From: Rhizobiales bacterium 2SD
Lineage (GTDB): Bacteria; Pseudomonadota; Alphaproteobacteria; Rhizobiales; Beijerinckiaceae
Length of the DNA stretch: 64,000 bases
Reading direction: 5' to 3'
Assembly (NCBI GenBank): GCA_005502805.1
Contig: SCMY01000006.1
Span: 310,001 to 374,000, forward strand
Below the pieces are notes generated by a model. That model worked only from the letters and a program-made list of their open reading frames with translations. It ran no database searches and was not told the DNA's origin. The position numbers were made by a program, and so were the translations under genes. Numbering within the stretch: position 1 is the stretch's first letter; every line of letters begins with the position of its first letter. Positions 16,583 through 25,087 of this stretch are shown here, one piece after another.

Positions 16583-17533
16583 ATGGACTCGCGCAAGCTC
16601 AGATATTTCGCGGTGACGGCCCGGCTCGGCAGCTTCAGCCGCGCCGCGGAGGAGCTGCGCGTGGCCCAGCCGGCACTGAGCCGCCGCATCCGCGAGATCG
16701 AGGACGAGCTCGGCCAGCCCCTGTTCAGCCGGCACGGCCGCGGCGTGCGCCTGACGCCCTTCGGCGCCTCCGTCCTGCAGAAGGCCGAGGAGATCGAGCA
16801 CCTGATCGGATCGATCCGGCAGGAGGCCCGCCAGCATTATCCGCTGCAGGGCAAGGTCGCGCTGGGCTTGCCGCCGGCCGCGGCGCTGCGTATCGGGCCG
16901 CCGCTGGCGGCGCGTATCCGTGAGGCCTATCCGCATGTGGTGCTCAGCCTGCGCGACGGCGTCAGCTCGCTGATCCAGGAATGGCTCATCGGCGGGCGCA
17001 TCGACCTCGGCGTCACCTACAACGCCACCCCGGTCGACGGGTTGGAGACCATGCCCGTGCTGCGCGAGCGGGCCGTGCTGGTCGGCCCGCCCACGGATGC
17101 CACGGCGGATGGCGCGGACGAGCCGATCCGGCTGCGCGACATCGCCGGCCTGCCGCTGATCATGCCGAGCCTGCCGCACAACAACCGCCGGGTACTGGAG
17201 GATGCCGCCGCCCGGCATGAGGTCCGGCTCGTCATCAGGACCGAGGTCGACAGCGTTGCGCTGACCAAGGCCATGGTGCGGGATGGGCAAGGCTACACCA
17301 TCCTGTCGCACGCCTCGGTCGAAGACGAGGTCAGACGCGGTGAACTCAGCCGGCGCGTCATCGACAGCCCGCCCGTCTTCGCTGACTTGTCGCTGGTCGC
17401 GACAAAGGCGGCGCTGAGCGAGCCGCTGAAGCGGCACGTTGCATTCGAACTGCGCCGATTGCTGATCGAGCTCTGCGAGGCCGGCGCCTGGCCCGAGGCG
17501 AGCCTGCTTGCGTCGAAGACCGCCATGCCCTGA
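16583..17533 (+). CDS. LysR-family transcriptional regulator
   Basis: A 316-residue regulator. The N-terminal winged helix-turn-helix is MDSRKLRYFAVTARLGSFSR, followed by AAEELRVAQPALSRRI and a linker helix. The rest is a LysR effector-binding domain (VALGLPPAAALRIGPPLAA). A strong ribosome site (GGGAGG) precedes the ATG at 16583. It is divergent from the six-gene catabolic operon and most likely activates it in response to a pathway intermediate. It converges with the GGDEF-EAL gene, with only four bases between their stop codons. Confidence 0.92.
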   Translation: MDSRKLRYFAVTARLGSFSRAAEELRVAQPALSRRIREIEDELGQPLFSRHGRGVRLTPFGASVLQKAEEIEHLIGSIRQEARQHYPLQGKVALGLPPAAALRIGPPLAARIREAYPHVVLSLRDGVSSLIQEWLIGGRIDLGVTYNATPVDGLETMPVLRERAVLVGPPTDATADGADEPIRLRDIAGLPLIMPSLPHNNRRVLEDAAARHEVRLVIRTEVDSVALTKAMVRDGQGYTILSHASVEDEVRRGELSRRVIDSPPVFADLSLVATKAALSEPLKRHVAFELRRLLIELCEAGAWPEASLLASKTAMP

Positions 17534-17537
17534 ACAG

Positions 17538-20246
17538 CTAGGCTACGTGTCGCCGCGCCAGGAACAGCTGCTCGAATTCAACTGCGGGAAGCGGCCGGCC
17601 GAACTGATAACCCTGCCCTTCGTCGCAGCCCATGCCCCTGAGGCAGTTGGCGGTTTCGAAGTCCTCGACGCCTTCGGCGATGATCGACAGGCCGAGCGAT
17701 CGGCCGAGATCGATCGTGGCGCGGACGATGGCGGCGTCCCCGCTGTCATTCAGCAACTGGCGCACGAAGGTCTGGTCGATCTTAAGCGTGTCAAGCGGGA
17801 ACGCCTTGAGATAGCTCAGGCTGCCATAGCCGGTCCCGAAATCGTCGAAGGCGATCTTGACGCCGCGTGCACGGATCTCGCGAAACGTCTTCTGCGCCTT
17901 CTCTGCGTCCTCGATCAGGATGCCTTCGGTGACTTCCAGTTCGAGCAGCTCCGGGGCGAGCCCGCTTTCGTCGAGCAGCGCGGCAACCGTGTCCTGCAAG
18001 TCGCCGCTCTGTAGCTGGGAAGGCGACAGGTTGACGCCGATCCGGATCGGCGTACCCGCCACCTGCCATTGCCGCGACTGCTGGCAGGCCGTAGCCAGAA
18101 CCCAGTTCGCGACCGCATCGGATAAAGGCGAGTTGTTCAGCACCGGGATGAATTGCGCAGGCGGTACCAGCCCCCGCACGGGGTGGCGCCAGCGGATCAG
18201 GGCTTCCGCTCCGATCACGCTTCGATCCGAAAGAAGCACTTGCGGCTGATAGAACAGTTCGAACTGATTTTTCTCGAGAGCGACACGGAGCTCGGCTTCA
18301 AGGGCCATGTGCTCCGCGATCCTGTCGCGCATGGCAGCCGTGAAGCCGATCGGCTGCTCTTCGCGGGTCAGTATCGCTGCCTCGAGCGCCAGATGGGCGT
18401 TTCCGATCAGGTGATCGGCGCTCCAGCCCGGTTCGATCAGGGCATAGCCGATGCGTACCGTCACCCGCTGGCGCCACTCGCCGAAGACGAGTGCGGCGGA
18501 TCCAAAGTCCCGCGCAACGTCGTTCGCCACTGCCGCTGCGAGCTCTCTGGGTACGATCAGAGCGAACTCGTCGTCGGCGAAGCGGGCGGCGTCGGCGTTG
18601 GCCGGCATCAGCGCGCGCAGCCGCTTGGAGAATGCGACCAGCACCTGATCACCGAACTCGCGCCCATGGATGTCGCTGAAGTGGTGGAAGCGGTCGATGC
18701 CGATCAGGACCACGGCCGACATGCCGCCCTCTCCGAGCTCCGCAGCGAGACGCTCCCCGAGCCTGTGCCGGTTGAGCAGCCCGGTGAGGTCGTCGTGCTC
18801 GGCGAGATAGCGGATTCGCTCGCGCTCGCGCTGCTTGATGGTGATGTCGCGCAGGACAAGGCCGAGCTGCCGCCCGTCAGTGCCCTGCCAGCTGGAGACG
18901 CTCGCTTCCAGGGCGAAGCGTTCGCCGTCACGCCGGAGGCCGACTAGATCGAGAACGTGATTCTCCGCTGCTTTCGTCGCAGCTGCGTCGCGCAGGCGGG
19001 CGAGCTGCGACGGCGCGGCATCCCCGGCGCCGGCAAGGCAGGCGGTGAAAGCCCTGCCGAGCGCATCCTCTTCCGGATAGCCGAAAATTTTGGTTGCGCC
19101 CGGGTTCCAGAAGACGATGCGCCCCTGATCGTCGAGGCATACCAGCCCGTCTCCCAGCGACATCGCAATGCGTTGAAAACGTCGCTCGGCGATGCCGCGC
19201 AGGAGGCCGCGCAAGTCGATTTCATAAAGTGCGATGGCGATCAGATTGGCGCCGAGCAGGAGATGCCAGCTGCTCGTGTCGACGATGATCGGCCAGGTTG
19301 CCTGGATGAGGAGCGCACCGATCTCCAGTGAAGCCGCCGTCCCCAACACGACCGCGACGCGCGTTCGCGCGCGGGTTCGCCGCCAGAGCAGAGCCATCCC
19401 CGCGAGAATGGCGACAATTCCGGCGAGTGACAGCGGCAAACCGGTGCTCTGCAGGTCGCGGCCCTGCAGCAGCGATTCGGCGGCCAGCAATTGCAGCATG
19501 GAGCCCGGAATGACCCGACCATTGGGGACGTTGAAGCGGTCGCCGAGCTCGACGGCCGTTCCGGCGACGATGACCTTCCGGCCTTTGAGCCGCGCCAGCG
19601 CTTGCGGCTCGCCATCGAGTACCGCGGCGTAGGACACCGCCGGCACCGTATCGGTCCTGATGCTGAAATCGATTCGGAATGGCGGCGCCCGCTCGTCGTG
19701 GCGACCGACCAGCAATGCACCGAACGACGGCAGGAACTCGCCGATGTGCGCACCAAGGCCATAGCGACGTACCAGACCGTCGGACTCGGGCAGGACATTG
19801 ACCACGGCTGGCCAGCTATGGGCCGCGAACTCCGGCAAAGGCCGGTTCACATGCAATGTCACCCCGCGGTTGAGGTCGCCGGCCCTCTGCTGGAAGGCCG
19901 CCAGCACGACGGAGCCGCCGGCTTTCGCCAGCGCCTCCGCGAAAGCCGCATCATCGGTCGCGTTGGAGCGGGCGCTGAAATCGACGTCGAACAGGATCTC
20001 GGTGACGCCTGCCGCCTCGAGCTGCTCGATCAGTTTTGCGTGATGGCGGCGCGGCCACGGCCAGACACCGATCTTCGCGAGCGAAGGAGCGTCGATCTCG
20101 ACCAGTGCGATGGTTTCGCTGGCCGGACGCTTCGGCCAGAGAAAACGCTTGTCGACGATGAGATCCGCAAGCGCCGCTGGCAGGCCGAGGAGCCAGGCCA
20201 GCGCAAGCAACCCGAAGGCAATGAGGTGTGGCCGATACAGCGTCAC
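17538..20246 (-). CDS. CHASE2-PAS-GGDEF-EAL membrane sensor, probable c-di-GMP phosphodiesterase
   Basis: A 902-residue inner-membrane signalling protein. Order: transmembrane helix 7-27; periplasmic CHASE2 domain about 30-260; three helices about 268-345; PAS about 355-470; GGDEF about 485-640; EAL about 655-895. The GGDEF site reads A-D-D-E-F (557-561), so cyclase activity is doubtful. The EAL domain keeps EALIRW (681-686), the Asp pair in DDFGTGYG (801-808) and KID (822-824), so c-di-GMP hydrolysis is likely. It follows the FecR-repeat gene by 80 bases on the same strand. CHASE2 proteins are often found beside FecR-domain genes, suggesting a shared envelope-sensing role. Confidence 0.92.
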   Translation of the reverse strand: MTLYRPHLIAFGLLALAWLLGLPAALADLIVDKRFLWPKRPASETIALVEIDAPSLAKIGVWPWPRRHHAKLIEQLEAAGVTEILFDVDFSARSNATDDAAFAEALAKAGGSVVLAAFQQRAGDLNRGVTLHVNRPLPEFAAHSWPAVVNVLPESDGLVRRYGLGAHIGEFLPSFGALLVGRHDERAPPFRIDFSIRTDTVPAVSYAAVLDGEPQALARLKGRKVIVAGTAVELGDRFNVPNGRVIPGSMLQLLAAESLLQGRDLQSTGLPLSLAGIVAILAGMALLWRRTRARTRVAVVLGTAASLEIGALLIQATWPIIVDTSSWHLLLGANLIAIALYEIDLRGLLRGIAERRFQRIAMSLGDGLVCLDDQGRIVFWNPGATKIFGYPEEDALGRAFTACLAGAGDAAPSQLARLRDAAATKAAENHVLDLVGLRRDGERFALEASVSSWQGTDGRQLGLVLRDITIKQRERERIRYLAEHDDLTGLLNRHRLGERLAAELGEGGMSAVVLIGIDRFHHFSDIHGREFGDQVLVAFSKRLRALMPANADAARFADDEFALIVPRELAAAVANDVARDFGSAALVFGEWRQRVTVRIGYALIEPGWSADHLIGNAHLALEAAILTREEQPIGFTAAMRDRIAEHMALEAELRVALEKNQFELFYQPQVLLSDRSVIGAEALIRWRHPVRGLVPPAQFIPVLNNSPLSDAVANWVLATACQQSRQWQVAGTPIRIGVNLSPSQLQSGDLQDTVAALLDESGLAPELLELEVTEGILIEDAEKAQKTFREIRARGVKIAFDDFGTGYGSLSYLKAFPLDTLKIDQTFVRQLLNDSGDAAIVRATIDLGRSLGLSIIAEGVEDFETANCLRGMGCDEGQGYQFGRPLPAVEFEQLFLARRHVA

Positions 20247-20306
20247 GTTCGTCTGCCACCCTACCGGGTATCGAGGTCACTCAGCTCAACGCTAGCCGGG
20301 AAAAGC

Positions 20307-20320
20307 TGACGATTCCGTCA
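20307..20320 (-). terminator. Short hairpin with T-rich tail after the FecR-repeat gene
   Basis: TGACG-N4-CGTCA (5-bp stem) just downstream of the FecR-repeat stop, followed on the minus strand by GCTTTT. It is weak and may only partly terminate before the CHASE2 gene. Confidence 0.35.
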
Positions 20321-20326
20321 AGATGG

Positions 20327-22081
20327 TCAGCGTAGGGACTTCCCGCCGCCATTCCCGCCGAGACCCGCTCCCACCTTCACGACGCTCGAGTTCGAGCCGC
20401 CATTCCCGTTCCCGCCGGCATTGGCGTTGGCGTTCCCGCCGGCGTTGCCGTTGGCGGCTCCGCCGGCATTGGCGTTGCTGTTCCCGCCGGTGTTGGCGTT
20501 GCCGCTCCTGCCGGTGTTGGCGTTGCCGTTCCCGCCGGCATTGGCGTTGCCGCTCCCGCCGGCATTGGCGTTGCCGTTCCCGCCGGCATTGGCGTTGCCG
20601 TTCCCGCCGGCATTGGCGTTGCCGTTCCCGCCGGCATTGGCGTTGCCGTTTCCGGCGGCGTTGCCGTTGGCGTTCCCGCCGGCGTTGCCGTTGCCGTTCC
20701 CGCCGGTATTGCCGTTGGCGTTCCCGCCGGCATTGCCGTTGCCGTTCCCGCCGGCATTGCCGTTGCCGTTCCCGCCTGCGTTGCCGTTGCCGTTCCCGCC
20801 GGCATTGCCGTTGCTGTTTCCGCCGGCATTGGCGTTGCCGTTCCCGCCGGCATTGGCGTTGGCGTTCCCGCCGGCATTGCCGTTGGCGTTCCCGCCTCCG
20901 TTGCCGTTGCCGTTCCCGCCGGCGTTGGCGTTGCCGTTTCCGCCGGCGTTGCCGTTGGCATTCCCGCCGGCGCTTCCGCTTCCGCCGGCGTTGTCATTGC
21001 CGCCGCTATTGCCGTTGCCACCGGCGTTGCCCTTGTCGTTTCCGCCGAAATTGCCGCTCCCCGGGAGCTTCGTGGCGCCGCCGATCTTGCCGTTGGCGCC
21101 CACGCCGTCAGCACGACTGTTCGCCTGGCCATTGACGTTAGCCAAAGCCTTGGTGGCGGGATCCGGATTCCCGGTTCGCTGGCCATTGTTCGAGGTCCCG
21201 GCAGCCGGAGACAGCTCCCCTGTCGACCAGAACGTGGCTTGCCCACGTCCAGCAGAAATGGCTCCTTCGCCAGCGCCTCGTGCCAATCCTCTGGTCACAG
21301 CATGAATATTGATCTTGGCTTCGCCCAGGGTCGTGCCGATGCGCACCGTTCCACCATTGACGGAAACGGCCTTGCCAGCTCTCTCATTGCCCCCGGCCCG
21401 ACGCTCTTCCCGGCCTGCGCCAACAGGTGCCGGCAAGCCGTCGCGAGGGATGGAAAGCGGACGGATAGACGGGGTGCGCGGCGCGCCTTGCTGGGTTGGG
21501 CTGAACTGCCCGGTGCCCGAGAGTCTGAGGCCGGCTGCGCCGCGGCTCGCGACGCTGGCTGCCTGGCCGGGCTGGACCAGCGCGAACTGACCCGAGCGGA
21601 AATCCGAGACCTGGACCTGACCGCGCTGAACATCGACTTTGGCGCTCCCCGCCGTCACGGTGACGCGGAACAGCGTCCCCTTCACGACGGCAGCCAGAAA
21701 CGGGGTTTCGACCTCGAAATGCTGGACGTTCCGCTTCTCCACGTCGAGCAGGATCGAGCCTGCCTGCTGGAGAATCGTCGAACGGCCCGAACCCGCCGCC
21801 GTCGGCACGGTGACCTGCGAATTTGCTGAGACCAGCATGCTCTCCGCCCCGCGCACCAGGAGGACGCGGCCATTGCGTCCGGTGCGGATCGTGTCGCCGG
21901 GCTTGAGCGTCGAGGCCTGGCCGAGCGATACCTGCTGCACCCCTGAACCAGCGATCCAGGCTTCGCCCGAGACCTTGCTGACCTGCCAGATATTGTTCTG
22001 GGCGAAAGCCTGGTTCGGGCCCAACGCATGCAGAACGGCCAGAAGGCCTGCAGCGAAGAGAAGGCGGGTCGCTCGCAGCAT
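20327..22081 (-). CDS. FecR-domain protein with long Gly/Asn octapeptide repeat tail
   Basis: A 584-residue exported protein. Residues 1-27 form a signal peptide ending AFA. About 40-150 is a FecR domain: KPGDTIRTGRNGRVLLV, then FEVETPFLAAVVKGTLFRV, which is typical of CHASE2-associated FecR proteins rather than FecIR iron signalling. Residues about 185-370 are Pro/Gly/Asn-rich linker. Residues 372-563 are about 24 octapeptide repeats of consensus GGN(G/A)N(A/G)NA, encoded by 24-bp DNA repeats. It is divergent from a TpsB transporter gene and lies upstream of the CHASE2 signalling gene. It could be a surface-displayed or secreted structural or adhesive protein; this is inference. There is no TPS N-terminal domain and no obvious anchor. 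Confidence 0.85.
   Translation of the reverse strand: MLRATRLLFAAGLLAVLHALGPNQAFAQNNIWQVSKVSGEAWIAGSGVQQVSLGQASTLKPGDTIRTGRNGRVLLVRGAESMLVSANSQVTVPTAAGSGRSTILQQAGSILLDVEKRNVQHFEVETPFLAAVVKGTLFRVTVTAGSAKVDVQRGQVQVSDFRSGQFALVQPGQAASVASRGAAGLRLSGTGQFSPTQQGAPRTPSIRPLSIPRDGLPAPVGAGREERRAGGNERAGKAVSVNGGTVRIGTTLGEAKINIHAVTRGLARGAGEGAISAGRGQATFWSTGELSPAAGTSNNGQRTGNPDPATKALANVNGQANSRADGVGANGKIGGATKLPGSGNFGGNDKGNAGGNGNSGGNDNAGGSGSAGGNANGNAGGNGNANAGGNGNGNGGGNANGNAGGNANANAGGNGNANAGGNSNGNAGGNGNGNAGGNGNGNAGGNGNGNAGGNANGNTGGNGNGNAGGNANGNAAGNGNANAGGNGNANAGGNGNANAGGNGNANAGGSGNANAGGNGNANTGRSGNANTGGNSNANAGGAANGNAGGNANANAGGNGNGGSNSSVVKVGAGLGGNGGGKSLR
20393..20968. repeat. 24-bp tandem repeat array (about 24 units) inside the FecR-domain gene
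   Basis: About 24 near-identical 24-bp units run through the 3' third of the gene; a typical plus-strand unit is cattggcgttgccgttcccg plus four bases. Units vary mainly at Gly/Ala/Ser codon positions and one unit starts AGN instead of GGN. Because the unit is a multiple of three, copy-number change would keep the frame, so length polymorphism between strains is expected. Confidence 0.95.
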
Positions 22082-22271
22082 GGGTGGGCGGGTCTCCGTT
22101 CTGGAGGTCAGAGCCAGTTATACTGCGTTGCTAGCAGGTAGTTCTGAATCGTGACTTAGCGTAATCATCTATAACGAACGGTCGCATTAAGTTTTGATTA
22201 ACTATGCTTGTTTACCTTTTTTGGAGGGAGCGGGCTGGGCTGAACCCTTTCAGAGCGGGTGCATATTCGAC

Positions 22272-24032
22272 ATGGCTTGGCGGCGGGCGGACAGGCTGTC
22301 CAACGATGGCTTGTGGACGGCGATGTGTCTGCTCACTCTGTGCTTCCCGGCCCTGATCGGACTTGCGCATGCCCAGAGCGGTCGTGGTCCGGTTTCGCCA
22401 ATCCAGCCTGGCGACCAGGGGGTTGAGCAGCGGCGGGTCGAACGGCTGCAGGAAACGCGGAACGAAATTTCAATTCCGACCGTCAGACCCGCGCCCGGTC
22501 AACCGGCCGGGGAAGGCCAGGCTCTGTTCACGCTGGCCGAAGTGAGGATCGAGGGCGACAGTCCGCTCGGTTCCGGAGACGTGGCTGCGGTCTATCGGGA
22601 CCGGCTCGGCAAGCCGATCTCACAGACGGGCCTCGTCGCCCTCGCGAATGAGATCAGCCAGCTTCATCGCGATGCCGGTTATCACCTGACACGCGCGATC
22701 GTTCCGCCCCAGGATATCAAGGGCGGTATCGTCACCGTCCGGATCATTGCCGGTACCATCACCGAACTCGTGGTGCGGGGCGACGAGGCCAACCGCTTCG
22801 GTACGCGCCGCATGCTGGCGCCGATCACCAGGGAAACGCCGGCCAGGCTGGCGACGCTCGAACGCCAGCTTCTGCTCGTCAACGACCTGCCAGGCGTGCG
22901 CGTCAAGGATACCATGCTGGAGGAGGTCGGCACCGGCAGCGGACGCTTCCGCCTGACAGTGATGCTCGACGGCTGGAGCGTGTTCGTCTCCGCGGGTTTC
23001 GACAATGCTGCCTCGAACGCCGTCGGCCCCTGGCAGGCCTATTTTGGCGCGGCGCTGAACTCGCTGATCATTCCTGGCGATACGCTGGCGGTGAACCTGG
23101 CATCGGTGCCGGGCTCGACGCGGGAACTCCGCTATGGCCGCATCTCCTATGACGCCCCCCTCGGCAGCGATTGGCTGCGGGTCGGCGTCTCGGCCTCGCG
23201 CAGTATCGTCTGGCCGGGCGATCTGCGCCGTTTCGACCGCGTTCGCTCCGATGCCGAGAACCTGGAGGCCCGCGCGACCGTCGTCGCGCTGCAGACCCAG
23301 CGGCAATCGCTCTCGCTGACGGCCAGCTTCGGCATCAGCAACATCGTCGAGGAGAACGTCTTCGGCATCAATTATCGCGACCGCCTGCGGATCGCGAGCC
23401 TGACCGCCGATTATCGCCTCCGCGATGATTGGCAAGGCTCAACCTACGCGACGCTCAGCCTGCGCAAGGGCCTGGGTGTCGACGGCGCCTCGCGTCGCTA
23501 TGACGGGCTGCTGTCGCGCTTCGATGGTTCAGGCGAATTCCACGTCGTGCAAGGTGCGTTCACGCGCTATCAGGGCCTCGGCCGCGAATGGTCCATGAAG
23601 CTTGCGGCTTCCGGTCAGATCAGCTCCGCGGCGCTGCTGATCTCGCAGCAATTCTATCTCGGCGGCGCCGCCTTCGGCCGCGCCTTCCAGAGCGGCTGGA
23701 TCGCCGGCGACAATGGCGTCGCCGGCTCGGCCGAATTGCGTTACGATTATCGGACCAGCTTGTCCTTCCTCAAGAACGTGCAGCTCTTCGGCTTTGTCGA
23801 GGGGGGAGCCGTTCGCAGCTATGCGGCGCCGAAAGACATCGTTCAGTCGCTCTCCGCGGTGGGCGGGGGCGTGCGCCTGCAGTTCAACGATTCAGTCGAG
23901 GCCGGCCTCACCGTCGCCGCGCCACTGAGCTACAACTCGCCCAGCAAAGGTGGCCGCGGCGCGACCGTTCTGTTCTCGCTCTCGACGGTTCTGAAGGCTT
24001 GTCCTGAACGGGGCGAATGGCGCTGCGGATAA
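22272..24032 (+). CDS. Two-partner secretion outer-membrane transporter (TpsB; ShlB/FhaC/HecB family)
   Basis: A 586-residue outer-membrane protein. The start at 22272 (MAWRRADRL) is chosen because a normal signal peptide follows (LLTLCFPALIGLAHA); an open frame from 22194 adds residues that spoil it. A periplasmic POTRA_2 domain lies around 'FTLAEVRIEGDSPLGSGDVA' to IVTVRIIAGTI. The remainder is an amphipathic ShlB-type beta-barrel. Partner TpsA genes usually lie adjacent, but no filamentous-haemagglutinin-type gene is seen here. The divergent neighbour is the FecR/Gly-Asn-repeat protein. Its cargo is therefore unknown; the repeat protein is a candidate, by position only. Confidence 0.88.
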   Translation: MAWRRADRLSNDGLWTAMCLLTLCFPALIGLAHAQSGRGPVSPIQPGDQGVEQRRVERLQETRNEISIPTVRPAPGQPAGEGQALFTLAEVRIEGDSPLGSGDVAAVYRDRLGKPISQTGLVALANEISQLHRDAGYHLTRAIVPPQDIKGGIVTVRIIAGTITELVVRGDEANRFGTRRMLAPITRETPARLATLERQLLLVNDLPGVRVKDTMLEEVGTGSGRFRLTVMLDGWSVFVSAGFDNAASNAVGPWQAYFGAALNSLIIPGDTLAVNLASVPGSTRELRYGRISYDAPLGSDWLRVGVSASRSIVWPGDLRRFDRVRSDAENLEARATVVALQTQRQSLSLTASFGISNIVEENVFGINYRDRLRIASLTADYRLRDDWQGSTYATLSLRKGLGVDGASRRYDGLLSRFDGSGEFHVVQGAFTRYQGLGREWSMKLAASGQISSAALLISQQFYLGGAAFGRAFQSGWIAGDNGVAGSAELRYDYRTSLSFLKNVQLFGFVEGGAVRSYAAPKDIVQSLSAVGGGVRLQFNDSVEAGLTVAAPLSYNSPSKGGRGATVLFSLSTVLKACPERGEWRCG

Positions 24033-24103
24033 GCGCCGGTCAACCACACCGGGGCTGGCAAAGCCCGGCGGAGGCCCTTCGACGCGGATTCGCAGCTTCG
24101 GAA

Positions 24104-25051
24104 CTACGGGCGTCGCGAGCGGATTTCCGGCACCAACCTCGGCATCTCGGCCGCGACCAGCGAGCCGACCGCCGGCAAGAAGCCATCGTCCTCGGCGATG
24201 GCTTCGCCCTGGGTAAAGACCGTCAGCAGGAACTCCTGCCCCATAGGCAGGATCGCGCGTAGCGTGTCATGCCGGCGGAAGGAAGCGCGGTCGTCGCCGA
24301 GCCAGCGCGTGCGCCCGGCCTTGGACCAGATCTGCGTGCCGTCTGGAAGCGCGTCGCCGAGATAACCGAGCAGTTGATAGGCGCCGCGGCCTCGGTCCGG
24401 AGCCTTGGCGTCGCGGGCCAGATGGTCACGGATGACGGCGAGGCGTGCCGGCGGCAGCAGCGTGGATCCGCCGAATATCTCGTGCATCAATCGCGCCATC
24501 GCGATCGGCGTCAGGCAGTTGTGCCCGGCTGCCGAGCGATCGAGCGCGACCTTCTCCCGGCCATAGCGCAGATCGTCCATCAGCTTCTGGTTGAGATTGA
24601 TGCCTGCGAGTTCCGGCCAGCCCAGCCCGGCGAAGATCCGGTTGATTTCCTCGCGCCGCTCGCACCAGGCGCTCATGTCCTGATCGTCCAGCAATGTGTC
24701 GCCGGTCGTGCCCGTGATCAGGTCGATGACGTAGTTGGTCGCCGAGTTGGACGACCACAGGATCATGTCGCGCATGGCGCGGTCGAGCTCGCCATGAGCA
24801 GAGAGTCCTTTGTCCTCCAGCCGCATTTGCGCGGCGACGAGATGGAACACCTTCACCAGCGAGCAGGGATAGGCGCGCCAGTCGGCGTGCAATGCCGCGC
24901 CTTGCGCCTTGCCGCCCGCCTTGCTGGGCTGGGTCAGCACATAGGCAAACTGCTCGAAAGGGATGCCGCGCGCAGCGTAGATCGGGGCGGCATAGGCCTC
25001 GATCAGCGCGCCGATCCGTTGCAGCTCGGAATTCTCGGTGAAGAAGCTCAT
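24104..25051 (-). CDS. Serine hydrolase with class A beta-lactamase-like fold, no signal peptide
   Basis: A 315-residue protein. The SxxK motif is in YPCSLVKVFHL. The SDN-like loop reads S-N-S in LWSSNSATNYVIDL, and the KTG-like strand reads K-A-G in IWSKAGRTRW. These three motifs define penicillin-recognising/serine beta-lactamase-like enzymes, but the changed loop and strand residues, and the lack of a signal peptide, make a resistance enzyme unlikely. It is the last gene of a peptide ABC operon, 36 bases after the permease stop, so hydrolysis of an imported amide or peptide is plausible. Its start at 25051 is supported by gene spacing. Confidence 0.8.
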   Translation of the reverse strand: MSFFTENSELQRIGALIEAYAAPIYAARGIPFEQFAYVLTQPSKAGGKAQGAALHADWRAYPCSLVKVFHLVAAQMRLEDKGLSAHGELDRAMRDMILWSSNSATNYVIDLITGTTGDTLLDDQDMSAWCERREEINRIFAGLGWPELAGINLNQKLMDDLRYGREKVALDRSAAGHNCLTPIAMARLMHEIFGGSTLLPPARLAVIRDHLARDAKAPDRGRGAYQLLGYLGDALPDGTQIWSKAGRTRWLGDDRASFRRHDTLRAILPMGQEFLLTVFTQGEAIAEDDGFLPAVGSLVAAEMPRLVPEIRSRRP

Positions 25052-25087
25052 GGCCGTCTCGCGATGCAGGGCGGAAGGGAAGGCGCC

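Noticed and set aside
20393..20968. CRISPR array
   Set aside because: The units are contiguous 24-bp coding repeats with no spacers, and no cas gene is present.
20421..21305. Long plus-strand frame encoding Ala/Pro/Leu repeats opposite the FecR-domain gene
   Set aside because: It is the antisense reading of the GGNGNANA repeats, lacks a family and a ribosome site, and overlaps a coherent signal-peptide/FecR protein on the minus strand.
22194..22271. Upstream start for the TpsB gene
   Set aside because: It adds 26 residues that disrupt an otherwise normal signal peptide.
24033..24103. Hairpin between the convergent TpsB and serine hydrolase genes
   Set aside because: A short GGGCT/AGCCC stem without a T run; not distinguishable from chance in GC-rich DNA.
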